Below are positions 33,509-45,889 of a stretch of 64,000 nucleotides of DNA, in pieces. The stretch's first letter is position 1. The number at the start of each line of letters is the position of its first letter. Source of the DNA: Tretioscincus oriximinensis (lineage: Eukaryota > Chordata > Lepidosauria > Squamata > Gymnophthalmidae); assembly GCA_022410635.1 (NCBI GenBank), contig JAJVDF010000378.1, positions 350,480 through 414,479 on the forward strand, given 5' to 3'. A model generated the notes under the pieces. The model saw only the letters and a program-made list of their open reading frames with translations, was not told the origin of the DNA and searched no databases. The position numbers were made by a program, and so were the translations under genes.

Positions 33509-35096
33509 AACCTATGTACAACCAAAACTTTAAGTTCATTAGTTGTTTTTTAAATACTATTGCTGGGCACTAGAAAAAAATATACCTCCTAAACATTATT
33601 GGGTGGACTCCCTACATTAATATGGTGCTTCATCTCCACAACCTTACAGTACCTGCTTCTTAAGATATCTGGAGAAGGAGGAGTTAACACAGTTTTATTC
33701 CCCTTTTCAATGTTAGTTGAAAAATTTAGTTGTAGAAAATATGATAATGACTTCCTTACCTTCAAAGGACAGTACCAGGTTTTTGAGTGGGCTACCTACA
33801 AAACGAGAGGTACACGAAATCTAGTTCACAGAAGAAAAGGAGAATTAATTAAAGAAGATGCAGAATATGCAATGGATTGAATTCCTTTCCTCTCAGTTGC
33901 CCTGCTATTATTCCCCTTGGGTACAGATTAGACTGGAAAGGCTTGACATGATATACCATCATATTATACCAGGCTGGTCTATACCCATATAGCATTTTGG
34001 CTAGCAGAAACACCAGGGCTTCAACAGCTTTGTACTCTATAAGAGTACGCAGTGCCAAGCTTTTCCTTTGCTTCTCCATATAGCCTTATATTATTTAGTG
34101 GCAGGAGAATAATCAGGAAGTATGAGAGAATCTTGACCAAACTGAAAGAATAATTCAAAATATTTGCAAAGCCAAAATACCAATATGAGCCAGAAGAACA
34201 AAAGTAGAAAGACTATTGGATAGCAATGTTATAAAAATGAAGTCAAAGGGAAATTAGGAGCCAGAACAACTCGCTCTTGAGCAAAAAGGATGAAAATAGG
34301 TTCNAAGACTGAACTGACAAGGCAAGAGGATACAATGCATAGCATGTGCCATAAAAATTGCTTCTCCTAAAAAGTCAGGAATGGAGTGGAAAGAATCAGT
34401 ACAATGCTTGCATGTCCAAGACTATGTTCAGAACTAGAAAGTAGAAATTTCAAACTTGGAAAATTCTGCAGATCCCACAGAAATGTGGCCATGTTCCATG
34501 TGTTATGTGGGGTATTCCAGCCATCACTCCCTATGTAATGGCTGNAGTACATTCCAAGGAGGAACACCCAAGAGTCAGCCAGGCAAAAGAGGAACATGCT
34601 GATGTGCAGAAACAATGCTTCTTGAGCCCTGGACTATGTAGAAGCAGCCTAAAGATACAGGAGATGAGGAATTCAGGAGGAAAAAAAGCTAAATCAAAAT
34701 GAACAGATACAGAACAGTAATAACAAAACTGGCCTTTGATATACTAACAAACACATTAAGAATCTCTCTGCTACAACTTAGTAAAAAATAGGGGTATTTT
34801 CCATTGTTACAATGCACATTCCATGCATGATGGATGGATCATGATCCAGACTAAGAGATTCTTAATTTGGATCACCAATTGAGTTTGAGTAGACTAGAGG
34901 TGTACTAATGAATCTTGGCCTGAACATATAGACATGCAGAAAACATAATTCTGTGTTCACCATGTTGTAGAAACTATTTCATAAATCCACCCCCTGAATG
35001 GGTTCTGAAGAAAAGAACCTTCATTTCTAGTCCTCTGGAGCGGTCACTTGTCTGAATTTTGGAACTGGTTTGGGGATATTCTGAACCAGAGCTCCC
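33509..35096. other. AT-rich DNA, nothing recognised
   Basis: The 93-codon plus frame (33599-33880), 76-codon minus frame (33849-34079) and 82-codon minus frame (34367-34615) carry no domain. Confidence 0.45.
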
Positions 35097-35099
35097 TTA

Positions 35100-35232
35100 G
35101 GCCCTGCTCCCACTGAGCCTTATTCTTGGCTATATCTCATAATAGNNGCCTGACATAGTCTACATTGGCATGTGGATGACCAAATTCTATGCTGAGATAT
35201 AACCCAGAATAAGGCTCAGTGGGGACAGGGCC
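35100..35232. mobile_element. PIF/Harbinger-type MITE with TTA target duplication
   Basis: The 133-base element has terminal inverted repeats of about 40 bases: GGCCCTGCTCCCACTGAGCC then TTATTCT.GG.TATATCTCA, paired with its near-perfect complement ending CTCAGTGGGGACAGGGCC. TTA flanks it exactly on both sides (35097-35099 and 35233-35235), the TWA target duplication typical of PIF/Harbinger. It is non-autonomous, with no coding capacity. Confidence 0.85.
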
Positions 35233-35235
35233 TTA

Positions 35236-36584
35236 CTGTGATCCAAACCATTGAGCCTTTTTGAATATTATCTTGATTACCTCATGTTTTGGGGTTTTGT
35301 AGATATTTTGTAGCATTTTTGAATAAAGATAAAAGTACATATGTTCTACATACCCATTATACTAATTTCAAATGTCAAGAGTCAGCTATTGTCTTATGAC
35401 ATAATGCTATATTCCATTTGACAGACTATGGGGCAATATAGTTTTCTGATAAAATGCTGAAAATATAAAAATCTGCTGAACTGTGGCAATTAAGACAAAC
35501 ATTATCCTTGCATTTTGTGTCTGATGGAAAGTCATAATGTGAAAGGTGATAGTCCCAGAGTACATAAAAAACATCAAAGTGCACAAACAAACCAGAACAC
35601 AAGAAAGCCAATCAATCTCTATGTTTCTAAACCAATCTTAATGCAAAGGCACTTCTACAATTTTAAATATTTTCATTTTTTTTGTCTGGTGGTCAAATAA
35701 AGGTTCATTTTTTCCTTAAAACTGCAACAGAAGGAGAGACATGAAATAGGATACTTGTGTGGNGCAGCAAAGAAAGCAGTTCTGTGAGAATGAACATTTC
35801 TCGGTTCCATCCTCAGCCTTTAAGCCTCTCATTTTGATCTTTTGAAAAAAGCAAATCATGAAGATTTGCAAAAGTCAAATCATATGCTGTATACTATATT
35901 AGGGATTTCTTTCTGCTAGGCAAACACAGAATGAAAAACTGCTACACTCTGTTCAGCAGAAGGGCAAGTAGAATCCGATCTCTTATTCAAGAAACCATAC
36001 AGCATATATACCTAGAAAAGAAGAATTTTTTTTTAGTAATAATTATCTGCCTTTTACTACAGTACAGTATTCTATATCCTTTGAAGAGTAGCTCATAAAT
36101 CATCTTGGTCAGACTTCAGTTTTTTAAGGAGTCACATTAGGTGGCTGACCAGATGGAAAGCCCTTTGTCTGTAGGAAGCGGTGTTATTCAGTCAGTGGGA
36201 GACAGTTTCCCTNGAGTTACTTTTAGCTACCTACCAGAAGGGTAGTAGGAGGGATGCAAGTGGCCTCTGTCAATAGAAAAATGTTCCTTATTTTTGTCTT
36301 AGGAGGGTGAATGACTACATTGTTAGTAATTCTTAGTGGGTTTTGCTGATGTACATCCATCAATTATCCTATGTCCTCAACAGTGTGCATAAAACTCTCA
36401 GGGAAACTGTGAAGTACTCATACATATTTCTTTTATCTAAGTGTCATTGTAACTTTATCTGTCCAAAAATAGCCATAAGCCTGATGGACAAGTTGAAAAT
36501 ACATGGGCTGTTTCTAGTAAAACTGGGCAGCCTGGAGTGGTTCTTATGGCAAGAACAGATATAGAGAAAGATAGTGATATCTTT
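35236..36584. other. AT-rich DNA, nothing recognised
   Basis: Only short domain-free frames. No repeat recognised. Confidence 0.45.
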
Positions 36585-36895
36585 TTATAGAAGAAGAAGA
36601 ACTGGTTTTTATATCCCACTATTTTCACACAAAGGAACTCTGGCTTACAAGGGTATTTTTTGCCCAAAGGCTTACATTCTATCTTGCCTACCAGGCTGTG
36701 GTGGTTCCTATTTATCTAGTTGTAGTCCCTTGCAATTTCTTGCAATTCTTGCTTTTGAATAGCTGGGTTGATTAGAGCTATAGGCTACTAGAAGGTGCTC
36801 ACCCCTCCCCATGTCTGATACAGGGCTTCGAAACCCCATCTCCCAGATGAGACCACCTCCTTAGTGATTGAGCCATTCGTGCTCATTATATCATT
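36585..36895 (-). mobile_element. tRNA-derived SINE with L2-like tail
   Basis: On the minus strand the head has an A-box-like TGGCTCAATCAC (plus 36864-36875) and a B-box-like GGTTTCGAAGCCC (plus 36823-36835), about 41 bases apart, as in a tRNA internal promoter. A body of about 150 bases follows. The tail contains TTGTAAGCCAGAGTTCCTTT (plus 36633-36652), GTGGGATATAAAAACCAG and a CTT/TTC microsatellite end (plus 36585-36600). This head-body-tail order defines a Pol III SINE whose tail would borrow an L2-type LINE. The anticodon region is too altered to name the parent tRNA. Confidence 0.6.
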
Positions 36896-39800
36896 ATATG
36901 ATTATTATCTGCTTCCCAGATGATTGGGCAGCAGCACAATGGCTGTGCAAGGATAATGGTGAAAAAGCAAGTGCTCATCTCGATCTAGCACTGCAAAGCA
37001 CATGTGAGCTACCTCCTGGAGTGATGGCAGTGCTTGGAAGCATCAGAGAGGTAAATGCCTTCCCTCCCTTGAGCTATAGTGAGAAAAAGAAGTTATGAAA
37101 CCTCCAGGAGTTCCAGCATGGCTTTGGGGCTTTTTTGTGCCACTATGGCGTGATTGCTGTCAAACTGTAGGGCAACCCCATTACAGTGGTGCTCCCATGT
37201 CTTAAATAATACATATATGGATGGGGCCTGATTTGCATTGCAAATTTAATGTCCCCTGGGATTGTGCAGATGCTGTCAAAGTATTTTGTGATACCCTGAT
37301 AATTAAAAAATATACTCTTTTCCTTACCTAATGTTGTAACTCCTCACCTCATTTTTTATGACTACGTATAAATCCATTCCCAGATTACAGAAATAAAATA
37401 ATGCAGTAGAATACCCTAAAAGAGTTGCAACAGGCAATATCCAGTGTACCATGTGCTGAATCTAATTTTTCTGCCATGAAAGCAGAATAGGAGCATTCCA
37501 TCTTTTAAAGCCCCCGCCAAAATCAAAGAAGCTCCTGTCGGGGCATCATTATATTTAAGATTTGATTGCTGAATTTTACTCCAAACATTTTAAATGAAGA
37601 CAACCATGCACTTGCTTTTTGTGCTTCAATTGTCAGTTGATTTTGATTGATTACTATAGCCTTGTGCTTTTTAAGTAGGAAGGTAATCATTATAAGAAAC
37701 AAATAAATATCCTTCACATTCCAAATAAGCTAGCAAACAAAAATTGTCCAGGAAATACATATCCAAAGTAGCCATAGTGGAGCATAAGAAGATTACATTT
37801 GGATGAGTCATGAACAGGAACACAGTCAATGTTTGATGTTCTGTCCTACTGAATGATTCATTTGAATATCAGATCTTAAGCATAAAGAGCAGTTGAGCTA
37901 TTTTGGAATATATGGCCATTTATGGATATAACAAGGAGCATTTTTTGAGTTGTGAAAACTTGAATGTTTATGTTTTGCAGTATGATCAGGCAAACGCTAA
38001 GGATAAACCCTGTCCTTTTATCTCTTTGTTTAAGAATTTGCATAAATTAACTCAAAAGCACTTTCAGGGAGTGTAGTTTATGTCAGTTATTACTTTATTC
38101 TCCAGTTGTCATGCTGAGCTGGATAGAGCTGCTAGCATAGTAAAACACTATTCACTGAATGTATGGATTGGCTGCTTTGGAACCAGAGAGATTACGTACT
38201 TAATTGTGGGCAAATAGTCAAGGGTATTACCCACCTTCTGCAAAGTACAGATTGCATGGAATTTACATAGAATTATTCTTTAATCCCAAGTAAATTGTCA
38301 ATTAATTTCATAAGAACATCAGGCTCGACAGCTACTGTTTAATTATAGAGCAGGGGCATCTGTGTATAGTACTTACAATGTGCGATCACATTTTCATTGA
38401 AATCTAGTAACATGCTATTGGACTGGCTTTCTAGAATATTCTTTCATCTTTGTGAGGCATTTTGAATGCATCTTCACACTCTGGCAACTTCATGACACCA
38501 AGGGGATTTTAAATAAAATATACCAGACAGGATTTTCTCTCTCCAATAATCAGCATTTTAAGGTTTTGAGCATGGAGACCAGTAAATAAATCTTCCAACC
38601 AGCTATGCTTTGTTTCAGTGGATTTTGTCCTTTTAAAGACACCAAAATCTTGACAGGTGCATCTCTTGTGCACAACTATATTGGGGATGCCAGACTTAAA
38701 TTATTCAGTTTTCAAGATATCTGTTTTCTAATCCGCTACTTTCCCAGTTTTATTTTTCTAGGACAGAAGGAATAATCAATGTCACGAAATGTGTGCAATA
38801 AATCCTTTCTGTTTTGTTTCTTATTTGGACAGAAAAATACTCTTTAAGGCTATCCATTGATTACCAAACGTACCTGTCTCAGGGTTACTGGAGTCCATGG
38901 GCTCTTGTGACCTGAAGATTGTTTTCCAATTCCATGCAGTATATGATTGATAGGAACTGTTTTGTAGGGAAAGAGAAAGAATGAGCAAGAGGGCAGAATC
39001 CAATAAAACAGCATCCTCCTCTCACATTAGCCACGTATATCCAATGATGAGGAAGTAATGCAGTTCTCCACACAGACATTGTACACCAAACAATCATACT
39101 GCACAGAATTGGGNGGGTGTTCTCCACAGAGAGAAAGTGAATGTCAGGAGCAATGCCAAAATTGCCACCTGAGATTCACAGGGAAAATGTCAGAGTAAAA
39201 ATTCACATTGATTTCTCTTTATTAGGAGATGAACAAGGGCATGTGAAAGGTACTTTGGAGCCACATCCCTAGTTCAAAATGAAACACACTGGAACAGGTG
39301 CACCATGTGCATGTGGATCATCTACACAACAACCTGTGCTCAGTGCACCAGTGCTATGGTGTGCGGATGGCTTGGGTGCTCTTTCCTGTGTCTGACACAT
39401 AAACAGACTTTTATTTTCTGTACAAGCTGAACCACCTGCACACTNAGGCAAATGCTTTGGAGGACAGAGATGGAGATATGTAAAGCTTGAGGTATCCTGG
39501 CAAGTATCACAGTTTCCCATTGGTGTGTAATGGAAACTGACTTGCTGAATGCAAGACCCTTGCTTTCCTCTGATGGTGGTAAAGCATGTAATTAAGTGGA
39601 CTGTACCAGTCGAACAAGAAACCAAGGTTTACCTGTGCAATAAAAAACAAACAAACAAATAAATAAATAGGTAATGCTAAAATAAAGCATTGTCTGACAT
39701 AATATTGTGTCCCATATGTAAGCACATGCCTGTAATTTATAGTGCATTNCCTCATGTGCCTGTCACTCTGCAGGAGACTCTGTTAAAGGACTGCTGCATG

Positions 39801-40384
39801 TACATTTACAAATNGAGTGCCAAAGGGGGTGACTGGAATGATAAAGCACTCACATTTCTTAGCTTCTAAGAGGCTCTGGAGTCAGGTGCTTTCAGAAAAG
39901 GGCTGAAACAGGTCAGGTCAATCAATCTTTCCTTAAATGCTCGGCTTTAGAGTGACAATATCCACAAATAAAGTCTATGCCACACTAAAATGCCATAGTG
40001 GAAGCAATCTAAAGAAAAAAAGAGGGAACTAAATGTTATTTAAAATAGAACTGTGTAATATGCATTCTGCCATTTATAGCCCATTCCATTGCAAAGTCTT
40101 GCAGCTGTGTGCAGCAGATTAAAATATGAAAATCAAGCATTTTAAGAATCTGTCTAAAAACAAAATACTCGTCTGGGGTATTGAAAAGGGTGATGAGTGG
40201 ATGTGAAGCACTTTCCTCTTTCTTGGAAAGATTCTACATGGAATGGCCATGTATTAATTAAAGATGCTTAAGCAAGTTCTTTGATCCCAATTTTTTAAGA
40301 TACATGGTTACTAAAATGCTCCACTTTAAAGGGAAACTGGGGTGAGGACATTGGTTAAACAATAGGTAACAGATACCAAAGAAA
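36896..40384. other. AT-rich DNA, nothing recognised apart from simple repeats
   Basis: (AAAC)n(AAAT)n lies at 39642-39668. A 76-codon plus frame (36868-37098) and a 118-codon minus frame (39269-39625) show no domain. I see no exon-like pattern I can defend. Confidence 0.4.
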
Positions 40385-41575
40385 GGGGAGACATGGACTC
40401 CTGAGTTAAAAAAAACTTATTAAACTTATTTGGCTAAGAGTCTGGATTTGGTTTAAAGATAAAATATTAGTAAAATTAAAAGGCTATAATCTCAGATATG
40501 GATGACACAATTATCTATGGTATAACAAACAGTATTCAAAAACAATTTTGTGAGCAATGTTCTATATGGAATGTGGGGAAAGTATAAGAACAAACTACAT
40601 TGAAATGTATCAGTTTCACCATGATGGTTTATTTAGGAAACCCGGTAAGAGAGTTACATATATGAAATAATTACAAAAGGATGATATTAATAATAAATTA
40701 ATAATTAAACTCTGAGATCAAGTGATTCAGAAAGACATAGATGCCCAACGGCTCTGGTGTACAAATAGGAAAAAAATAAAAGAGAGATTTTGAACAATAG
40801 GGGCGAATATAAGCTGGAAAAANGGGGGAAAGAAACCTTATCCGTAATGAGTTGATCAACTAAATGGACATAGAACAAGCACATGTAACAAAATTTGATC
40901 AAATGAGCAATTAATGTTGGTAATAATATTCATTTGAAACATTGAGGGAAATGTGGAGGCTTGGTTTTAAATTCACAGTATGATATACATCAAAAGAAAA
41001 AAAATTATGAGGTGATGTATAGACTACATTTTATTCCAGACAAGCTTTCCAAAATGTTTTATGGGGTTTCAATTGCAAATGTAAAAATCAGAGTGGCACT
41101 TTTTATCTTATGTGGTAAATATGTTGGTTAGGGATCCATAAGCTTATGGCTAGAACTTTTAAGGTGAAGCCAAAGTTTGACTTATTGGATTTGATGGACA
41201 AAAACTTGGATAATATTAATGTAATGTTACATTATATGATTATAGCAGCAAGACGTATGTGCTCAGTAATGGAAAAATAAGGCACAGCCTCAACAAAATA
41301 TTGGCTTATTGAGCAAATGGACTTTTGAAGTGGACAAGTTAATTCTTTTGATAAGGGACAAAACATTGGATACACTTGTTACGAACTGGTGATTTTATAG
41401 ATTTTTTTTCTAAAAGAATTCCAGGCTTTGAAGATTAAAAAGAAAAGTATTGATGTGGAGAGGATCTTTGGAGTAATTTATGGAAGAAGAAAAAGTGATA
41501 TTAAGCCAAAGGTGGTGGAGAGAAGGGCAATGAAATAACCATAAAGAAAAAAACCTGACTGTAATTGGGAAAGCA
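40385..41575 (+). mobile_element. L1-type LINE, ORF2 C-terminal relic
   Basis: Plus-strand fragments in several frames resemble the region after the L1 RT. A block like SDMDDTIIYGITNS (about 40495) corresponds to the stretch after the RT core. LHFIPDKLSKMF (about 41030) and IIAARRMCSVMEK (about 41240, matching the ITAA.. motif near the L1 ORF2 end) follow in the expected order. Numerous stops and frame changes mark it as very old. The endonuclease and RT core are absent. Confidence 0.6.
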
Positions 41576-42018
41576 TGTAATTCTGTGCATCTCAGTTTCA
41601 AAATAAATAAAAAATTGAAACAGTGTTGTCAGAATGAAACAAAATTATATACAGTGAACAGAAAACAACAAAAAAGGAAGATGCAACATCTATTTCAACT
41701 GTAACGTTCTTTGATCTCCTTTATTAACTTGGCGACTGCATTCAGAAGCACTGATCTAAATTAGCCATGCATATGGCACTGATTCAAAGCTTACCTGACA
41801 TTCAAAGCTGTAACAACAAGCCTCTGATAGTTAGGAATTAACGTTCCTAGCTTTGGTGACCTGGCCTGAATACAGGAAATGTACTTTCAGCATGCTTCCA
41901 GTGGCTAGGAGTCCTTATAGAAAACTGCATACCTGATTAATCAGCTCTATCACCAATCCTTATTAAGAGCTCCTTTAATATGGCTCAAGCTCTGTCTCAT
42001 GCAGACAAAGCTGTATTT
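41576..42018. other. AT-rich DNA, nothing recognised
   Basis: No motif or repeat seen. Confidence 0.45.
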
Positions 42019-42493
42019 TGTTAGGTACCTACTGTGGAAGAAACTTTGAAGCTTTGCTTAGGCATGGCCATATTATAGAAGGCCAGTAATCATAAGTTAA
42101 AGATTTAGGGTGAAGGGGAAACGCTGACAACAGGGTGCTAAGTAAAGATTTGCTGACAATGTAAGACAAAGGTTGCACCCAGGGACTGTCTGTCGATGGC
42201 CACAACTTCATAAATAGTGCTTGACGCATAGGGGCTGGGGGTAATCAGGAAGTCTTAAGAAATCTTATTATTCTTGCTGTGCTTGCATATATAAGTTGCT
42301 AAACTTGCATTATTAAATGTATACTGATTCGCTGATTCAAGTGATATGTGAGGATGAGTAACCAATAGGAATCTGTGTATAAAAACCAATGCACAGCTGT
42401 GCTAGAGTTAGAGTTCTTTGGAGATTTCTCTTTCATATGGAATAAAACTTGCTACTGTCTTCCAGTNTTGGTCTTGCGGATTTTTCTTTAACA
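42019..42493 (+). mobile_element. LTR (probably solo), about 475 bp
   Basis: It starts TGTTAGG and ends TTTAACA, giving TG...CA termini with a short imperfect inverted repeat. It has a CCAAT box (42362-42366), a TATA-like GTATAAAAACC (42377-42387) and an AATAAA signal (42441-42446) in the correct U3-R-U5 order. No convincing target duplication was found, so one end may be slightly off. Whether it belongs to a retrovirus-like or Gypsy element cannot be told without internal sequence. It does not obviously match the LTR at 50835. Confidence 0.55.
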
Positions 42494-42770
42494 CTACTAT
42501 CCTATATTTCTGCTCTCTCCTTTTTTTTACCCTCTACTTTTGTCTTTTGAATCACTCTGCCTGCCGTTGCGAGCCTTCCAGCGGGCGATTTANATCTCCT
42601 CATTGGTCACTTTCTGTTCTGCCTCTTTAGTTACTACTGAAGTTAACTTCCGACTTCTGGCCTTATGTCTGGACTTTCCCCTTTGAATAAATATCCTTCA
42701 AAGAAACTGCTTCCCTTGTCATTCTTGGATTGAAGCTCTGAATTGCTAACTGAAAGAGGCAGAACCACCA
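42494..42770 (+). mobile_element. Ty3/Gypsy leader, possibly partial 5' LTR
   Basis: A pyrimidine-rich stretch and an AATAAA (42686-42691) lie upstream of the first gag-like ATG (42771). This suits the R-U5 end and leader of the Gypsy element. No primer-binding site could be assigned. Confidence 0.4.
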
Positions 42771-43444
42771 TGAGAATGGATCCTAGTTATCAGCCAGTCC
42801 CAGCAGGAGCAGATTCTGGACAAAGAGAGGATGGGAGAATCCCGGAGAGCGAGCTTCCAGTGGCTCCCTCTCCACCCTACCTGAGGACTTACTCCAATCC
42901 TTCTCAACTGTTCTGATTAACATTGAATGCAGACTGGCTAGCTTGGAGGTCCAATCTTCCACGGCTAACTGGCAGGCACAGCTTGCCGACAGAGCTTCTG
43001 ATTTCCATTCGACATGGGCGGTCTCCCACCTGCGTTCCAGGAAAACATGAACGCCCAGCTGTAAGGTCCGCCAGCGGGACTTCTTCATCCAAGGACCACA
43101 TTCAAGGCTCTTCCCACTTGCTCCTAGATTTGTGGATTACATTGCCTGACTCTTCTGAGATATGCGTCCAGGCCCTGGTAGATTCTGGTGCATGTAACAC
43201 TTTGATAGACTCCTGTCTTGTTGCCAAGTTTGGTCTCCCCANTGTTCCTCTGCCGGAGCCTCTGAGCTTTCTTGCCTTTGATGGAAGCCAGACCACACCA
43301 CCAATGTCCTTTAAGACTATTCTGCTCCAGTCCCGCATCTCCGGCCACATGGAACAACTCCAGTATTATGTGGCTGAATCCACCTATTTTTCTGTCATCT
43401 TGGCTAGTGATTGGCTCTCCACCCACGATCCATCCATACTTTAG
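42771..43444 (+). pseudogene. Ty3/Gypsy gag remnant and protease, broken
   Basis: From the ATG at 42771 a gag-like N-terminus reads in one frame with stops near 42917. The matching C-terminal gag is almost entirely missing. The frame at 42923-43444 holds the retropepsin motif ALVDSGACNTLID (about 43170-43210), with the D-S-G active triad, followed by a sequence rich in hydrophobics as in the protease fold. The protease would cut the polyprotein. Frameshifts separate it from gag and RT. Confidence 0.75.
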
Positions 43445-43701
43445 AGCAAGAAACAAATACTCTTTGCTTCCCAGCGCTGCCACTTCCACAAGACTGGTGG
43501 CCCTCTTTCAGCTCTCGCAATGACTGCTCCCTTCTCACTGCCTCCTTCGCAGCCGCTATGCGCTGCCCAATTCTCCGATTGCCCGACATCCATCCTGCCT
43601 TCAGTGATTCTGAGTGTGACCTGCTGCCTCCCCATCGTCCCTACGACTGCAGCATCATTCTTCTTCTAGGATAACTACTGCCCTCCTCTAAGGTCTACCC
43701 C

Positions 43702-44560
43702 ATGTTGCCCGTGGAATTGGATCTCCTGAGAGACTTCCTCTCTTCCAACCTCGCAAGAGGTTTCATTGAACCCAGCATTTCCCCACTAGGCTCTAGTGTG
43801 TTCTTTGTGGAAAAAACGGGTGGAGCCAAACGTTTAGTATGTGACTACAGGATTCTTAATATGGCCATCCAAAGGGCAGATTTCCCTATGCCTCTCATTT
43901 CCAGCCTTCTCGACCGCCTCCATGGTGCCACGTTCTTCACCAAGCTAGATCTTTGTGAGGCTTACCACAGGATTCGCATCACTGAAGGCGACGAATGGAA
44001 GACTGCCATAACCACGCGGTCTTTCCCACCTGGGGAAATTCAATTTCTGCATCATGCCCTTCGGCATGAAAAATTGGTCTTACTTCAATCACTTCATTGA
44101 TTCCGTCTTCTCAGACCTCCTGCATGGCATCCTACTCTGTTACCTTGANGACATCCTCATTTTCCCCCCTGATTATGACTCCCACATCAACCATGTCTGT
44201 GCCGTTCTCCAACGTCTCAGAGATCATCAGCTTTATGCTAAGCTGGAAAAATGTGCCTTCCACCAATCTGAACTTTCATTCCTAGGTTACCAGATATCCT
44301 CCTCTGGGATCGCCATGGACCATGACAAAGCCACTGCTGTTTTGGACTGGGAGCCCCCTAGGAATAGACGTCAGCTGCAGTCTTTCCTTGGGTTTGCCAA
44401 TTTCTACAGAAAGTTTATCCNCAATTTTGCCCATGTTACTGCTCTTCTTACTGCTCTTCTCCGTGGAGCTAAGAGGGTTCAGACACCTGCAGGCCNCTCC
44501 AAAACCCGTACCCCAGGTTTCTCTGGTCCCCTGATTGCCAACGTGCCTTTGACTCTCTGA
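43702..44560 (+). pseudogene. Ty3/Gypsy reverse transcriptase, frameshifted
   Basis: RT motifs appear in order across two frames. GFIEPSISPLGSSVFFVEK and KRLVCDYRILN lie in the first frame, with FFTKLDLCEAYHRIRI (motif A aspartate) near 43940. A frameshift near 44040-44060 is followed by MPFGMKNW.Y (the FGL/MPFG box). The catalytic box YLxD is near 44140, with an n in the third position (YLDD expected). [11 protein letters not shown] and [14 protein letters not shown], the Gypsy post-RT hallmark, lie near 44280-44425. Order and motifs support Metaviridae, Sushi-like. It cannot be active. Confidence 0.9.
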
Positions 44561-45000
44561 AATTTTTGTTTACCANGGATGCATGCCTCAAATATCCTGA
44601 CTTCTCACTCCCTTTCNTGGAGAGTAGGCCACCAATAGGACTGATGCCAGTGACGTCGCTGTGGGAGGGGCCCTCCATCAACATAACCCTTCCACTAATG
44701 ACCTCCTGCCTTGCGCTTTCATGTCGCATCAACTGTCTTCATCCGAACGCAACTATGCAGTCTACCACAGGAAGCTTCTGGCCATCAAATATTGCCTNGA
44801 GCAATGGCACCACTACCTCCAGGACGGCTTACCGTTTACCGTCCACACTGACCACAAAAACATGGAGGTCTTCATGACACCTTCCAGACACAACTCCCAT
44901 CAGTCACGCTGGTCTGAATTCTTCTCTAATTTTGACTTCTCCATTTGCTGTTGACTTTATGGAAAAGACAATTGCCTCGCTGATGCCCTTTCTAGGAAAC
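44561..45000 (+). pseudogene. Ty3/Gypsy RNase H domain, broken
   Basis: It continues after RT. DASD-like sequence near 44645 is followed by VGGALHQHN, then SHQLSSSERNYAVYHRKLLA, EQWHHYL, FTVHTDHKN and SRWSEFFSNFDFSI. The tether CLADALSRK (about 44968-44998) lies in another frame. RNase H would remove the RNA strand. Frameshifts and n bases interrupt it. It directly precedes integrase, which is normal Gypsy order. Confidence 0.85.
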
Positions 45001-45189
45001 CTCAGTACTACGATAACCACGCCCCTGAGGACCCTCAGACTGTGCTTTCGCCTGCACATTTGGGCATGTGTTCCTTTGTACTTCAACNGACTAATCCTTT
45101 GTATGATCTCATCAGAGATGCGCTTCCTATTGACTCTTGGTTCCTCCACAACAATCTTTTTCTTGATGTTTAGTCTGTCATCTCAACTC

Positions 45190-45487
45190 TAAAAGGTAAA
45201 GTTTATATCCTGTTTCTGTTCGCCTGGCGGTGTTTACTGAACATCATGACTCCCCGTTGGCNGGTCACTTTGGCTTCCTCCGCACCTTGGCACCGATCCA
45301 CCGGTCCTATTGGTGGCCTACTCTCCATAAGGATGTCTCCCACTATATCTCTTCATGCCCTATCTGCATTCAGACAAAGACTCCTCGTTGCAAACCCCCC
45401 AGGTCTCCTCATGCCCTACCAGCACCTACACGCCCATGGCAGGAGATTACTATGGACTTTCTGGTCAGTTTGCCTTCCTCCAATGCC
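45190..45487 (+). pseudogene. Ty3/Gypsy integrase, N-terminal part, truncated
   Basis: The HHCC zinc-binding module is visible: HHDSPLxGHFG, then YWWPTLHKDV and CPICIQTK. The first catalytic-core aspartate region WQEITMDFLVSLP follows near 45445-45475. The sequence then runs into GC-rich repeat DNA, so the rest of the catalytic core, the chromodomain region if any, and the 3' LTR are missing. The break coincides with the hAT-like end at 45488-45602. Confidence 0.88.
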
Positions 45488-45602
45488 ATGACCACTGCAT
45501 GCAACGCCTCCAATGCAATGCCCCCCACCGCCGCCACCGCTAACGCCACCCCCCCTCGCCGGCGTTAGTACCGTCACCTTTTTTTCTAGAAAAAAAGCAC
45601 TG
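45488..45602 (-). mobile_element. hAT-like fold-back end abutting Gypsy integrase
   Basis: On the minus strand it starts CAGTGCTTTTTTTCTAGAAA and continues AAAAGGTGACGGTACTAACG into GCC-rich DNA. This is the same end type and the same GGxGTTAGC-like words as 31443-31630. It begins where the integrase frame stops. Its other end is not recognisable. Confidence 0.6.
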
Positions 45603-45889
45603 CTAACAGTATTTAGTGAAAGCAACTCTCCATAGTCAACATGTTAATGGTTTAGTAGTGTGCTAAATGGACCTATATTCTTAGCATAATACAGGGAAAT
45701 CTAAGAACAGAAAGGCAGTGGAATGGATGGATAGGATTAGAGGTATTGCCTAAATCACCTTGGAAGAGCTATGAACTATGACTATAGATGTCTATATAGC
45801 ATAGCATACAATGTGATAAAATCCATCCAAGAATTTAAACCTAACAAGCATGTTTTTTTTATACAGTATTGCAATCCCCCCATTTTTAG

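Noticed and set aside
36823..36875. A functional tRNA gene on the minus strand
   Set aside because: A- and B-box-like words exist, but the acceptor stem and anticodon arm are not recognisable and an L2-like tail follows, so a SINE head fits better.
37741..37830. Possible CR1 3' remnant (GCATAAGAAG...GATGAGTC)
   Set aside because: Too short and lacking the downstream CR1 blocks.
42783..43489. Minus-strand frames of 101, 82 and 121 codons opposite the Gypsy gag-protease region
   Set aside because: They are antisense shadows of the plus-strand protease frame containing LVDSGA.
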